The position numbers were made by a program, and so were the translations under genes. From assembly GCA_011947345.1 (NCBI GenBank), contig JAAVTG010000208.1, forward strand, positions 1 to 64,000: a stretch of DNA of 64,000 nt. Reading direction: 5' to 3'. The notes under the pieces are model-generated. The model had not been told where the DNA came from. It saw only the letters and a program-made list of their open reading frames with translations, and did no database searches. Positions 10,631 to 23,717 of this stretch are shown here, in pieces. This stretch comes from Phytophthora quininea. Its lineage: Eukaryota; Oomycota; Peronosporomycetes; Peronosporales; Peronosporaceae. Numbering within the stretch: position 1 is the first letter of the stretch; the number at the start of each line of letters is the position of its first letter.

Positions 10631-12716
10631 ATGGGCGGCCGACTGACGTACGAAGCGGCGCCGGTCAAGACGTGGGGCTCGCCCGAGGACATGGAGGTCG
10701 TGGTAGACGACGTCAAGGAGCTCAAGCAGGCCGTACATGACGTGGGACCGGTGCTTTTCTGTAGCATTTAGACGCTCCACTATAAGAATGGTTTTGCTGG
10801 GTGTTTTTCAGGAGATGGAGCTTATCGGCTGCGGATTCCATCAGCATCGAGTCGTTACGTAAGTTTTATATAGATATGCTAAATATTATATTACTCGTAC
10901 TAATGCAAGTACTTTTATCATAATTCTAGGATTCTTGGGTTGGGGAATGTGGCGGATGCAGTGGAGATTTTGGCGATCGGATACATCCTCACAGTCTACG
11001 AAGAGACGGAAGGCGCGCTGACTTCATGGCAATCGAGTACGTAAAAATACTATATAGAATCGGTACTATATCTTGCTAAATTGTTTTATGGCATTGCAGG
11101 TCTGTTGACGGCGGCAGTGTTTGCAGGAATGCTGGGCGGGGGTTAATTGGCGGTGTGGCTGGAGATATCTACGGCCGGAAGCCGGTACTATTGACGACGT
11201 TGGCGATCAACGCCTTTGCTGCGTTTCTGTCGGCCTTCTCGCCCAATATTTACTGGCTCATCTTCTTCCGAGCGATGGCAGGACTGGGCGTGGGAGGTGT
11301 CGTTGCCTCGCTCTTCGCACTGTGTCTAGAGCATGTTCCGGTATCGTCAAGAGGTCGATACGTCACCATTTTGTGCTCATTTTGGATGGTGGGTACTGTG
11401 TTGACGGCAGGGACGGCGTGGATCATGCTGGGCAAATACAGTGATGGGACGCGGATCTTGAAGCTCTCGTGGCGTTGGTTTGCTGCAGTAGTTGGAATTC
11501 CTTCGTTTACTTGCTTCTTACTGGCGTTGCGGTACGTCCCCGAAAGCCCACATTTCCTGGCGAGTCGAGGCGACGCACGAGGAGCTTCTGCAGTGTTGCA
11601 ATACATCCATCAAGTGGACCAAAGTGCACGTCATGTTCAGATAAAATTTTCTGACAGTGAAGATGATAGGAATGCTAAACAAGTTAGAAAAATGGAGGAC
11701 GGAGCAGGGAACGCTGAAAGTGGTGAGAGTTCCAGTCAGCACAGCGTGATTTGCAGTCGCGACAGCCTTCTCGCTGTTACTCGACTGTTTACACCGTCAA
11801 ATGCAGCCCAGACGTTGCTGCTGATGCTATGTGGATTTTCACTTAGTTTCGGTTCATACGGTCTATCGACGTGGATAACTAAATTATTTGAAAGTGCGGG
11901 ATTGGAGAACCCTTTTGAAAATGCGTTCCTCTTCGCAGGCGCCAACTTACCAGGGAACGTCGTCAGGTGAATGAAGCCTATCTAATAATTTTTAGATGCT
12001 CAGCTAGCTAACAATCTTTGATGGTGCAGTTTATATCTAATTGATATCATAGGCCACCAGCGATTACTATCTGGCGCGCTTTTTCGTCAGGATTGTGCGC
12101 AATGCTGTTCGCCTTCAATGTCGAAGGCTCAAAGACCACCATCGTATTGGTGTCGTGCCTCTTCAATGCCTGCACGACAGCCGCCTGGAATGGTGTAAGT
12201 TGTCTGCAATATTACGTTTATATTTTCTGCTACATGTTTTGTAACAACCTTGTTTCTTGCTAGTTTGGCGTGCTTTCTGCTGAGAACTTCCCGCAAGAAC
12301 TGCGTACTACGGGAATCTCAATAGTGAATTGCTCGAATCGTGTAGCTGCTATCACAGCTCAATTTGTGAATGGGTTTTTAATGGGGCCGCCACCTCACCT
12401 GAAAGCACTGCTGTTGGTCACGACAACAGTAATGGTTTGTGGCGGTATCTCGTCGCGCTGGGTCGCTCACGGCGGAGACGACGATATCGACGCAATCAAT
12501 AATAATGGCAGCGAGGGTTTGGAGGAACAGACAGAGGATGCGCCCAGTTTACGAGTATCTGAGGACGATGACGTTGGAGAAGACACTGGATTAGTTAGGC
12601 ATGACGTCCTTTTGAAAGAGCACCAGCGCACACCAAAGCAGAATCCTAGTGAAACTCAAGACGACAAGAAACTAGTACAAAGAGCCCCCGCAGAGCGCGC
12701 TAGCGTTTCTGACTAA
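10631..12716 (+). CDS. Major facilitator superfamily transporter (SV2/organic-ion type)
   Basis: There are six exons (10631-10732, 10812-10858, 10930-11036, 11100-11966, 12030-12194 and 12264-12716) with introns of 63-79 bp. GLIGGVAGDIYGRKP is the MFS loop 2-3 motif, and YVPESPHFLASRGDARGA is the post-TM6 motif typical of SV2-like and organic-ion carriers. Hydrophobic segments fit a 12-helix carrier with a long acidic central loop and a hydrophilic C-terminal tail of about 80 residues. Substrate cannot be told. Two homopolymer breaks interrupt the frame: a G-run at 11135-11142 and a T-run at 12080-12085. Adding one base at each restores family-like sequence. Confidence 0.8.
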
Positions 12717-12787
12717 GAAGAGATTTTCACTTTAAACAATCATGGATCTATACATGTGCTGTGGGATTGCAGCAACTAGTGAGACAA

Positions 12788-15700
12788 TTACACAACAAAC
12801 GACAAGCGTCCATGCGACTTAGTTATGCGGCCGAGCACTTGGTGGTCTACGGTAGTAACCGGCAGTACCGGCATCGAATGCTCGCGGACGAGTTGGCTCC
12901 CACAGCCAGTCGGGAAACAAGGTATGCTCGCGGATTTTTGCTCATTGTCTTCGCTTTGGACTGGTGGAGATGGCTGCGGTGTTGGTGATTCTGTCGTTGA
13001 AATTGGTGGTTGTGGTGTCGGTGACAGCGTTATCCATGGTGCTGACGTCGAAGGGGTTGGATTGGACAAACTATCGGCGCGGGGGTGGGTAGCTCAACCA
13101 AGGCAGTCGTGCTGACATGGAATTTGAATGCGTTTTGGTAGCACAGTCCAGTGTCGATATACTTGGATCCCACCGTTTTGTACTCAGCGTCGTCGTCATC
13201 ACAGCCACTCGTCGAGTACCGTGCGATGACCAGCAAGCCGCTAACGATCGGCAAGATCTTGAAATTCGTCCCATCGTCTGTGTTGGAGTGGCACTTCCCG
13301 TCCGCTTTGTACACAGTGGCTGCTGCGAGTATTTTGCAGTTCGTTCCATCCACATGCTTTTCTATCACCAGGTACGGCTCGTTGCCAAACATTTTATCCG
13401 CGAAAGGTACTATCTCGTCCAGGCAGAAATGAAGTTGATAGACTGAGTTTGTACCTGCCTGGACTTGAGTGAACGTTTGATCTTTCGAAGGAAAGCACAT
13501 CAAGTCATTTGACACGCGCAGCTGGACAGGAACTTCGTTACACGAGCCATCATCGTAGATTGCAGTAACCCCCATATTCGCTGTGCCAATATTCCCCAGA
13601 CCCACTGAATAGCTTTTGTAACAACCGCCACTACCACACACGCCCCAAGAGCAGTCTGGAGCAGAATTGGAGAAAATGCTCACACGCCTGCTACTCGTAA
13701 CCCAACCACATGTCGAATCGCCAAATGTGTTCAAGGTCACTGATCCGTCATTTGCTAGGGTAGCCATGAAACTTGTAGCATCGTCAGTATTCGAATGGCA
13801 GAGTCCGTCGACAACATATGCAGCAACCTTTTGCACGCGCTCGCATCACCAATTCGAGAATTCCTCCACTAAAATGTATGGAGCGTCTTTGAAAAGCGAA
13901 TCCACGTGATCAGATTCATAACGCACACAGCTTGACACTGAAAAGTGTGCCGATCCATCCATCGGGCCCACAAACAGACCTTGCTGGCTGGTGTCCCGTA
14001 CCACACACGAAGTCTTAGTAAATATAAAAACTACCGGTGTTCCCGAGCAGGAGTTATCGTCGAAGACAGAAACTAATGTTTCTTTCGCAACCAAGCCGTG
14101 GAACACGAATCCGACATTTCCAAAACAACGACTGTTGTTGTAGCGAGTGTGTACGATATTGTTATTGAAGCTGCTGGATTTGTGCACATCGCGTCGGTAT
14201 ACTCGGTAGCAGTCAAATTGCTAGCAAGTGTAAGCATAGAACTCGTGCCGTCTGCATTCATGTAACAGTCCTCATCCAGAGGATAAGACGTCGCCTTCAG
14301 TAACGCGGAATAATCTTGACACCACTGAAGCCCGTCACTGTACTTCTCGAGAAGCATGTATCGATTTGACAAACCGAAAACATTGTCAAGGAGGCCAAAC
14401 TTGTTCCAAACTCTGTCGTTGTAGCGGGTGCAGTTTGCAATCGAATAGTAATTCCCATGGTTCTCGCACATTCGGTTAGTGTCATTTGCCTGGTGTGTGC
14501 AAGTCAGCTCTCTCGTAAATGTCACGGCCACTGCAGACTGAGAACAGGAGCTGTCACGATACACTGATACCATGGACATATTCCCCACAGATGGTGCCCT
14601 TCCTAAACCTCCAACTAGAAAACGGCTACTACAGCCGTACCACCAAAGGAAACTGTCACCAACACACCATACATCATTGAAGACCGTATTCAATGCCAAG
14701 TCTCGCTTACTCACGGTAAAACTTTTCTCAGCTGCTCCATAAACTGTGTCGCTGTACTTTGTAATTGTTGCTGACTCGTCGGCGGATAGTGTAGCCATAA
14801 AACTTATAGAATCATCGGTGTTCGTGTGGCAGATGCTATCAGCAGTGTACACAGTCATCCTCTTGAGAGTTTGGCCGTCTCGATCGAAAAACTCTTCAAT
14901 CATCACGTATGGCGAAGTATCGCCAAATATTGCATCGACAATAGGACGGGTCACTTGAGCAACTAGATTTGGAGTAGTACTGTGATCCATCGGGTCCGCA
15001 GACCGTCTTGGCAGTGTCATGCTTTACTGCAGAGCCCACTGTACACGCAAAACCTTGCAGTGCTGTGAGCATAATAGGTCCCTCCGCTACTTTCACACAT
15101 GGGATTACGGTGATCCAGTTGTGGTAAGCAGCTAAGTTCCCTGCGGAATATCAATTTGTCGGCGGGTTGCGAACAGGAGCTACCAGAATATACTGATTGG
15201 GTAACCATGTCGCCCTTGAACAGTTGACCTCCCAATCCCCCAATTGAAAGACGGCTACTGCAGCCATAAACCGAGTTAGAGTTACAGAATTGGTTATTGA
15301 AACATGTAAGACGCGTCATCTCTTGTTCGTTTGTAGTCTTGCTGCGTTCTTCTTGCTGACAAGACGCAACACTGAATTCAGTGATTGTTGCTGATCTGTC
15401 CGCTGCTGCAGTTGCCTTAAAACTTGTCGTGTCGTCTGTATTTGTGTGGCAGGATCCATCCGCAGCGAACACATTCGCTTTTTCAAGAGCACCACACCCC
15501 CATCCCTCTATAAATTCCTCCACCATAATGTAGGGAGTATTCATCCCGAAAACCGCACTTGTGAGAGCTGTATCAGTAGTACAATCCTCCACGATATAGT
15601 GTGATACTCCGTCAGCCTTACAAATAGGGTTAGATCCATTCCGTACCGAACAGCCAAATTCTTGTGCAAAGGTAAGCTTTACGGGGTTCTCGGAGCATGT

Positions 15701-17351
15701 TTCATCGTCGAACACAGTGACGACTTTCATTGGCGGTGTTGCCCCGAGAAAACGAAACATTATATTGCCCATGCAATTCCTGAAGACAGCCATCGCGTAC
15801 GTGACTGCTATTGTCGTCAATACTTCAGAGCAAATGGTATCACTGAACTCGGTCACAACTAGTGGGTTTCCAAAGGCAAGATTATAACTGGTTCTGCCGT
15901 CCGAGTTGATGGAGCAGCCATTGCCTACCAAATACGCCGTAGTTTTTGGAACTGAATTAAAATTCCAGCAATTATCTCCGTCGAATTTGGCGACAACTAA
16001 ATACGAATCCGAAGACCCAAGCGTTGTAGTCAATAGCTCGGAGGTTAACCATGACCACTCCCACGGCATCCAACCCGTCATCCCCCATTGTCTGTCTTTT
16101 TGATGCAGTCAGAAACAAAATGGGCTCCTCCATTGCTTTAGCAAACAGGCTTGCTGTGATTGACTTGCGGAAGAAAACTCAGCTCGGTCGACAATGTCAT
16201 TTTCAGCGCAGGCTTTGTGCAAAAACTATCACCATACACTGATATAGTTGCCATTTCCCCAGTGATGGTGGCCCACCGATGCCTCCAATGGTAAAACGAT
16301 TAGCACATCCCCAATCAGTGTTGCTATCGCATCCATAGTAAGCCAAGCAGGAATACCATGACATATCTTGCTTGCTTGCACTTAGACTACTTACCACTGT
16401 ACCGCAGGATGAATCGGAGTACGTCGTAATCGTTGCCGATCCATCAGGCGAAACCGTGGCTCTGAAGCTAGTCGAATCGTCCGCGTTTGTTCAGCATTGG
16501 CGGTCGGCGAAATACACAGTAGCCCTTTGTAAATTGGGGCACCAATTTCCAAAATATTCCTCGACAACCAGGTAGGGCATATTCGCTCCAAAGATCGTAT
16601 CAGCGACGCTAAGGTGATCTCCGTTGCAACTGGATACGGAGTGGTGCACTGATCCATCGGGCTAGCAGCGTTTTTCTTGGTCTCTACCTTGCAGATAAAT
16701 TCTTGCGAGAAAGTGATTTTTACTGGCCTACCCGAACACATCTCGTCGTCGTAAACAGCTACTGTCGTCAGATCTGGAGTACGACCATGGAGGACGAATC
16801 TCAAGTTCCCAAGGCCTTCGCTCCTGTAAAGTGATTGTCTGGATACTATCGTCTGTGTCGATTGCACTCTGCAATATGGGTCGGCGAATTCGGTATACGT
16901 TAGTGCTGCGCCAAAGAAAGTTGAACGCTCATTGCCTCGTCAAAGCTCTTGTGGCAATTCTCGTCCAAGAGGTAGGCCGTCGCCCCGATCAACGCGTTTA
17001 GGTCCCCCAAGCCTCCCGCCAACAGAGCATTACATTTCTCCACAAGAAGATAGCTCGTCGATAACCCGAATGCATTCGTGAGCAAGCCATAGTCATCATT
17101 TCCTCCAATGTACTAATTGGTGCAATCCTCCACGAAAAGTAATCTCCATTATCGTCACAAACAGGGGCGAAATGATCTTGCTGAGGCGAACAAAATAGCT
17201 GGTTAGTGAATCCCATGCTTTGAGCTGGTACCGTGCACGAGCTGTCGTTGTACACCGCCAGAGTAGTCTTCATGAAGCCCATGACGGACGAGAGATTCAT
17301 CTAAAGAACGAAGACTGTCAACCACAGAACCTGCAGCTTAAACAACTTCAT
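12788..17351 (-). pseudogene. Large secreted cysteine-rich modular protein, copy A (frame heavily interrupted)
   Basis: This is one head-to-tail member of a local family. The start at 17351 gives a signal-like MKLFKLQVLWLTVFVL, followed at once by an in-frame TAG (17303-17301). Repeated modules of about 130-150 residues follow. Each contains lines such as VYDDSSC, PYIMVEEF, VYTADSICHTNTDD with SFMATL, and ends near SIGGLG. The C-terminus is a Thr/Pro-rich stretch (STSAPWITLSPTPQPP) of mucin type, which may be a wall-spanning stalk. About eight frame changes occur over 4.5 kb, so it is either a pseudogene or badly sequenced. No enzyme, kinase or transmembrane domain was found. A secreted, surface-associated role is inference. 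Confidence 0.55.
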
Positions 17352-17592
17352 GATCGTGAACCACTTCTGTGCTTGATTGGGTTGCAAATTGACAAGTGAA
17401 AGGACACCCCTTGATCTTTGTCTGTTTTAAGAGACGCCTTCACCACAGCTGCTCATTTCCGCAAAGATAACGACAATATTTTGTTCAAGCGACGCGTGAC
17501 GAACATTTTTCACCTGGGCATTTGACCCCAACAACAACACAAAGTACAGTAGTATGTATATACAGAAAACATTCTCAACAAGCGAGGTTGTA

Positions 17593-20500
17593 TCAACCCA
17601 ATCTCGCCTTTGGGAATGGATGATAATCGACCCCGGCGCTTTCAAATAGTCGTGGTCGAGTTGGTTCCCAGACCCAATCTGGGAACATGATGTGCAGTCG
17701 AGCATTTTGATTAAGCTCATCTACCGGCGGCGTAGTTGGAATTGGCTCAGATGAGTCCGACACAGACGATAAGTTCGCGTACACTTTATACTTTCCGTTG
17801 TAGCAAGCTCCGGTATTGATGTACTTGGTTCCCACTGTGAGGTAGTCTGCTTCCGAGTCATTGCAGGCCGCCGTCGGGAAGGAAATAATCGTAAGTGGGC
17901 CGCCCATAGTTGAGCTTATCTTGAAACTTGATCCATCCAGTTTACTGACGTAGCATTTCCCATCAGCTCTATAAACAACTTCACCTTCTTGCGCCTCGCA
18001 ATTTGTCCCGCTGATGTATGACGCCATTACCACATACGGAGTATCCCTGAATTTCGCTGCTGCAAGCGCCACTGTATCACCTGCGCATTCACTTGATTGT
18101 GCGGCCGCGCCAAAACTCGTTGGTATTGCGGAACATGTCGACACGCCCGGCAAAGTGCACGGAAATTGATTTAGAGTCACAATCTGGACAGGAACATCAT
18201 TGCACGAGTTCGATTCGTACGTTGAGATCGCTGTTTTCGTCGTCACAGGTGGAGAAACTTCTGCGATTGGTGTTGCCCCAGTACGGAAAACTTTGTTGCC
18301 TTCATAACAGGATTCGGTGTTGACAAACGAACCATCCACGGTCGACAGTGTAGCCTCCGATACATTGCAGAACGACGTTGGGTATGTAGCGATTGTTAGT
18401 GTTCCCCACCCGCTACTTGGGTAATCTTGTAATGAAGTTGATCGGTAATACTGGGGTGACATTTTCCATCCGCTAAGTAAATCGTAGCAGCCCGTAAGAC
18501 CTGGCAATTGGTATTGCTAGCATAATCTTCGGCAATTAGGTACGGGGACACAGAGAATTTGTCCAGCGCAAACGAGTCGTAGTTATCAGTGCAGGACTGT
18601 GTCTGGTAGACACTACTCCCTCCAATAAATGCGCCATTGCACGATGGGGGATTTTCTTGTGCACAGGAGAGAGGACTTGTTACAACTAGTTGTACAGGGT
18701 TCGAATTGCAGAGATTGCTTTCATACTCTGCGACAACAGAGTATTTGCTTACAGACGTAGATGTTCCGGCCCCACCAGTGGAAAGCGTGCTGCTGCAGCC
18801 GAACGGGGCCTCGCATATATATTCCCGAGTGCAGTAACCTGACAGGAGCTCACTTTTTGTTAATGTTGTTGCTCTGTATCCCAATTCGCAGGCTGTGTCA
18901 GAAAAAACTGCAAAATGGTAGTGCCCGTGGCATCAATTGTCGCTTTAAAACTTGCTGGTTTGTCTGGGGTTGAGTGGCATTGCCCGTCAGCCAAGTACAC
19001 AGTTACATGGTCGAGAGTGCTGCAAATCGAGTCTGAAAACACTTGCATTGTCACGTACTGCTGGTTTGGACCAAATAGATCAGCCGAAAAGTTCCCATAG
19101 TCATGTGTGCAATTTGAAGTCGAGAATAGTGAGTTTCCAGCGCTTGTGCACGGCGCGGCAGCGATATCCCGAAATGTGCTGCACAAGAAATGATCCTTGT
19201 ACGTAATTATTGAGGGTGCATTGCAGGAATTGTCGTCATAGATTGCTACCGTTGAGAATGAACGCTGAAAGTTTTTAATAAAAACTTTTGTCTCGGAGTC
19301 GAAACAGTTTGCAGACGAACTCGTAGAGACCATAGACTGCTGCACCTCAAGTGTAGATAGCACACTTGTGCACTCCAAGTCTGTGTATGTCGTGATAACC
19401 ACAGGATTACCCAAAGAAAGCTGGTAGCTACCCGTGCCCGTTACGTTGCTGTGGCAGTCCTCATCCAATCGATACATCGTCGCGCCATTGACTGCATCTC
19501 CGCTTCCGCATTGCCCTGTTGAGTACTTTTCCACGACCAAGAACGCATCCTTGCCCACTGCATCATTAATAAGTCCAAGATCGTCCCAACCACCAGGGTA
19601 GTAAGTAGTGCAGTCCGAAACGAAATATGATGATCCATTGCTTTCGCACACAGGTGAAAAATGTTTTTCTGAGGTGTGCATGTTTGTTGAGTCGTAATCG
19701 TCACCGATTCCACAGAGGAGTTGCACGAGCTGTCGTCGTATTTCAACACAATCGTCTTCTTGCCCAGTGATGGGGTGCTCCTAAACCGCCAACCGAATAG
19801 CGCTTGGCGCATCCATTCGGCAGTGAGCAAACCTCCTGAACACACAAAGAATAAAGTAGCGTGTTGCTGTCTAGGCTGCTACTTCCTGCCGGGGCGGTGC
19901 ACGACGCGTCCAAATACGTGCTGATGACTGCTGTCGCATCTGCCCCAACACTCGCTTTGAAACTGGTGACACCGTCGGGGTTGGCGTGACATTTGTCGTC
20001 AGCAGAATATACCGTCACATTCTCAGCGCTGTTGCAGTACGAGTTGGCAAAACTTTCCACCATAATGAACGGGTCTTCTCCTCCAAATGCTGTGTTGGCG
20101 TAAATCGCATAATCGTTAGCGCAGACGCCAAGTGAAAATAGTGAGCCCCCGCAGGAGAGCATGCTGCATCAGTAGCATTCCGTGGCAGTCTACAAATGAA
20201 ATCCTGTGTAATCGTCAGCATGGACGGAGTCTGGGTGCATGTGTCTTCGCCGTAGAACGCAACAGCAGTGAAGGCGGGTTTCACTCCAGCAAAGTAAGCC
20301 TTCATGTCATTCACGGTACGATAGGCTTGGGTCACGCCAATTATTTCTTGCCCGAGTACTGTCGTCGTCGCCACACTAGTGCAGTCTGTGTCATTGTACG
20401 TCGTGATGATCGCCGAGTGGTCCAACGAGAGCTTGTGGCTTGTTGTGCCTGCTGCATTTGAATGGCACTCCTCGTCTAGTCTGTATATCATGGCACTTGT

Positions 20501-20830
20501 AATGGCGCTTGTGTCCCACCAGATTCCTGCCCTGTACGTGTCCACAATCAGATAAGGAAAGTCCCTTATCGAGGGTCTAAACCAAAAGTCGCCGTAACCT
20601 TGGCCGGAGTAAGAGATGCAATCCGAAACGAAATATGCGGACCCGCTGCTCTCACAAGTTGGGTGGTAATGGTCAGTCTGTGGCGTGCATAGCATTTCAC
20701 TTGTAAGCGTTACCGATTCCACAGGAGTGGAACAGGCGCTGTCATCATACTTGAAAACAATCTTCTTGGTGCCAGCGGAAGCTAGCGCAAAGCAAACTCC
20801 TACAACTGTTAGGAGTCGCCCGAGTGTCAT
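17593..20830 (-). CDS. Large secreted cysteine-rich modular protein, copy B (frame interrupted)
   Basis: The signal peptide is MTLGRLLTVVGVCFALASAG. The first module has KIVFKYDDSAC, the Cys-rich CTPQTDHYHPTCESSG, then IYRLDEECHSNAAGTTSHKL. Later modules repeat VTVYSADDKCHANPDG and VTVYLADGQCHSTPDK. The final module (YRADGKCYVSKLDGSSF, then YLTVGTKYINTGACYNGK) closes the protein, as in copy A. Frame changes lie near 20150, 19840, 19720, 18870 and 18440. Between them the modules stay well conserved, including paired cysteines, which suggests selection until recently or sequencing errors. The family is unknown to me by function, and the modules resemble no enzyme I recognise. Confidence 0.6.
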
Positions 20831-21159
20831 CCCTTTGGCTTGATTTCAATGGAGAAATTTGGACAATGGTGAGGAGGGAAATCTCCACAGGAGCAGCCGC
20901 GTGTCCTTTCGAGAGCTCTACGATCTTAAAAGATTTATGAAAGATCGTCCTCCCGCCGCAAGTCCATCCGTCACGAACAATCGTCGTGCATTTTGAATTA
21001 AATATGGCAAACTTGTTTCCACTATTCTGCACGCACGATAGCCGAACATCCAGCACTTGACTTTTGTGTGCGCCGAGGGTGGCATCATGACACCAACGAT
21101 CTGCAGTTCTTTTACTCTCTCAGCGTACCCTCGCTAACTCGTGTTCCTCGGATAGGACG

Positions 21160-22455
21160 TTACTGTCCGACAGTCGCATGAAGAAAAATTAGTGCCAAAA
21201 CAATTGGAACAGTGCATCCCCACACATCCGACAATAACCGAGATTTCCACAACACAAAGTTCAACCTTAAACATCTGAAAGCCCGAATGAAACACGATCC
21301 AGATGAGGTCGCATTATTGTTTGTCCAATCGCGCCAGCAAACTGAAAAGAAAAAAACATCGCCGGCGAAGTTCTCCACAATCAAATACCAAAAACGAGCG
21401 GAAATATATATCGTAGTCATCAATGTACTCGCTTGGCGCACCATCGCGCTGCAGTGAAAAACGTCAGGATTATCGCGTCCATCATTACTGAAACCATGTC
21501 GCCATTGCAAAAAGAGCTTGAAACTGGAAGTTTTAGCTGCCGTGGGGAACCATTCCCGTTTTGGCGGTGTAGTGTAAGGCTGAAGGTGTCCTGTCGAATG
21601 AACCGGCTTGTGACAAAAATGCTTGATTCCTGTGCACGCGATAAACGGTGTATTATCCCCGAAGTCATTAATGCCAGCATCACCGCAGTCTTCGTTACTG
21701 GAACCATGTTGTTGTATCCATACGTATTTGTAGTGTCGAATAAACCGTTTTGCCTGGTGGGAATTCCTTGATGCCTTGCCGCGAACAATCTGCCAGTCCG
21801 TGAAGTAATTCTGAACTCCATCGACACAGCGGGTGAATCACAGAGGCTGCTGCTGAGAACAGTCTTTTGGGTAACAACATTATCCACCTTGCCCCCAGGC
21901 CACACACAGGAACAACCGCGTCGAACACTGTACATGAACGCGTCCACCTTGGAGCGTCAGTGGAGCTGATCCTCCCACCCAAATCGAGTGTTTTTTTAAG
22001 AAAAGTTTTTTTAATAATATTTACATGGCTACACTCGCATGGCTACATTAACTTCAACTTTGCTACGACTACAAGATTCAGCCTCGAACTAAGCCATGCC
22101 GGTCAGTTCGGACGTGCTGTAGGTGTACGATGACGGCTACCATACTTCGTGATTTCAAATAACCGCGGTCGAGTTGCTTCTCACACCACAAGATCTCAAT
22201 GCGGGCTTTTTGATCTGCAGTTTACACAACAAAGCCTTCGAGTGTTCGCACTGTGCGTCCGGATACGACAGGTTGTGTAGTCTGAAACAAAAACATTACC
22301 GCGCCTTTGTGGTGTATTGGTTCAGGTGAGGACTCTTGTGAACCCGATCGATACACCCAGCAAAGCGCACGAAACACCACTTCTATTGATGTCTGGAAGA
22401 TAGTAGCCGACACCACAGGCGAGACTGCCACAAGGCAAACTTGACCGATCTTCAT
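21160..22455 (-). pseudogene. Remnant of the same secreted cysteine-rich family, copy C
   Basis: A signal-like MKIGQVCLVAVSPVVSA starts at 22455. Downstream, LCDSPAVSMEF (in the frame spanning 21947-21420) matches the module start seen in other copies (SCASPAVSIES in copy D). The rest is too decayed to align by eye. It lies just upstream of copy B in the same orientation, as expected for a dead tandem copy. Confidence 0.4.
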
Positions 22456-22556
22456 CTCCTAAATGGATTGTGCGAAAGAGTCGCAGAGGTTAGCAAATGG
22501 AAAGACTACAACAGAAATGTCATGAGAAACACTTGTTATACATTCTTGCAAGCTTC

Positions 22557-23717
22557 TTAAGCCGTGGATGTTGGGTCGTTGGATTTCGTACGAACGTTGG
22601 CGCGCAAAACGCGTCGCCAGTCGCGAGCTTCCTCCACAGTAGCCAGTCGAACATGCAGCTCTTGGTTCTGCGGCGAGTCGAGCGTGATGAACAACTCCAG
22701 CGGTGGTGTGGCCATGGTGCCACCCGCTGTCGGCAGCACCGACGACCCACTTCGTCGTCGAGCTTTCACACTTTCGACGTATCCTCGCCACCGCGGCACC
22801 TCGTACGGCTTGTCACTGGCGTAGTACGACAGCATGGAGCCCTGCATGACGAAAAAGTAGCGTCGCCACAGTCCTGGAAACGAGCTCTTCTTCTCGATCC
22901 AGCCGCTCTTAGTGACTGGGATCGACTGACGGTCGAACCGGCAAAGTCCATCGGGGTCGAACGACGACATGTTCATCGTCACCTCTTCACTAGTACCGAT
23001 GGACCAGGCACGGGTCTTACGACGAGCTGGGGTCTTCAACGCTCGCAGCCAGCGGTTGCGCTCGTGTGCGTCGTGTGCTCGAATGTCGATAGCCTTCCCA
23101 CACGCTCCGAAGACTTTGAAGCCGATGCGGTTGCTCGTGTCGCTGTCGTCAATGTGCGCCACTCGGACGACACCACGAGGTTGCGTGATGTCACCGAAAT
23201 GGAACATGCTTTGAAAAGTCCACGACGACTGCACCGAAGCCTGAGCCTGCTTGAGGAATACCTCCGCCGGGAAACTGTTGAAGTACGACAACATGGTGCC
23301 GTCCAGGCAGAAGTACCGGTGGCGCCATCGGCCCAGTCGGCTACCACGCATCCAGAGCCAGCCGCAGAATTGGTCTTCAAGTGCCAACGTGCCGGTTTCC
23401 AGCGGCGAAAGTTCGCGAGATGTCTCGATGTAAGTCATCGATTCCCAACTCGCTGGCTTACCAACTGGAGCAGTTTGGGACCGAGGGAGTGACTTCTCGC
23501 ACTCACGAATGGCTCCCTCGATGTCGGATGAGAACGCCGACAGCGAACGGTTAACGGCAGCGCAAGTCATTCGGCTCAGTTGGTGCTGGCTGGTACCTCC
23601 AAAGAGAGAGTTTCGCAAGTGATGTCGACAATCTACTGAATCGGCTCGAGAGATGTTGAACCTCACGTGTTTAGCCCCTTGCAACGCCTTCCCATTTCGC
23701 CGGAGAGGTGGCGCCAT
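22557..23717 (-). CDS. Protein with two pleckstrin-homology domains
   Basis: This is an intact single-exon frame of 386 residues. PH domain 1 spans about residues 115-240 (FCGWLWMRGSRLGRWRHRYF, ending near HERNRWLRAL). PH domain 2 spans about 275-375 (KSGWIEKKSSFPGLWRRYFF, ending near EEARDWRRVL). Both have the GWL..+..+.RWF-type opening strands and the closing helix Trp that define the fold. PH domains bind phosphoinositides or proteins, so membrane recruitment as an adaptor is likely. No catalytic domain is present. The N-terminal 110 residues are Ser/Arg-rich and probably unstructured. It is the only gene of more than 1 kb here, besides the tetraspanin, without a frame break. Confidence 0.8.
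   Translation of the reverse strand: MAPPLRRNGKALQGAKHVRFNISRADSVDCRHHLRNSLFGGTSQHQLSRMTCAAVNRSLSAFSSDIEGAIRECEKSLPRSQTAPVGKPASWESMTYIETSRELSPLETGTLALEDQFCGWLWMRGSRLGRWRHRYFCLDGTMLSYFNSFPAEVFLKQAQASVQSSWTFQSMFHFGDITQPRGVVRVAHIDDSDTSNRIGFKVFGACGKAIDIRAHDAHERNRWLRALKTPARRKTRAWSIGTSEEVTMNMSSFDPDGLCRFDRQSIPVTKSGWIEKKSSFPGLWRRYFFVMQGSMLSYYASDKPYEVPRWRGYVESVKARRRSGSSVLPTAGGTMATPPLELFITLDSPQNQELHVRLATVEEARDWRRVLRANVRTKSNDPTSTA

Noticed and set aside
12788..20830. Receptor kinase with the cysteine-rich modules as ectodomain
   Set aside because: No kinase motifs and no clear transmembrane helix were found downstream of either array copy.
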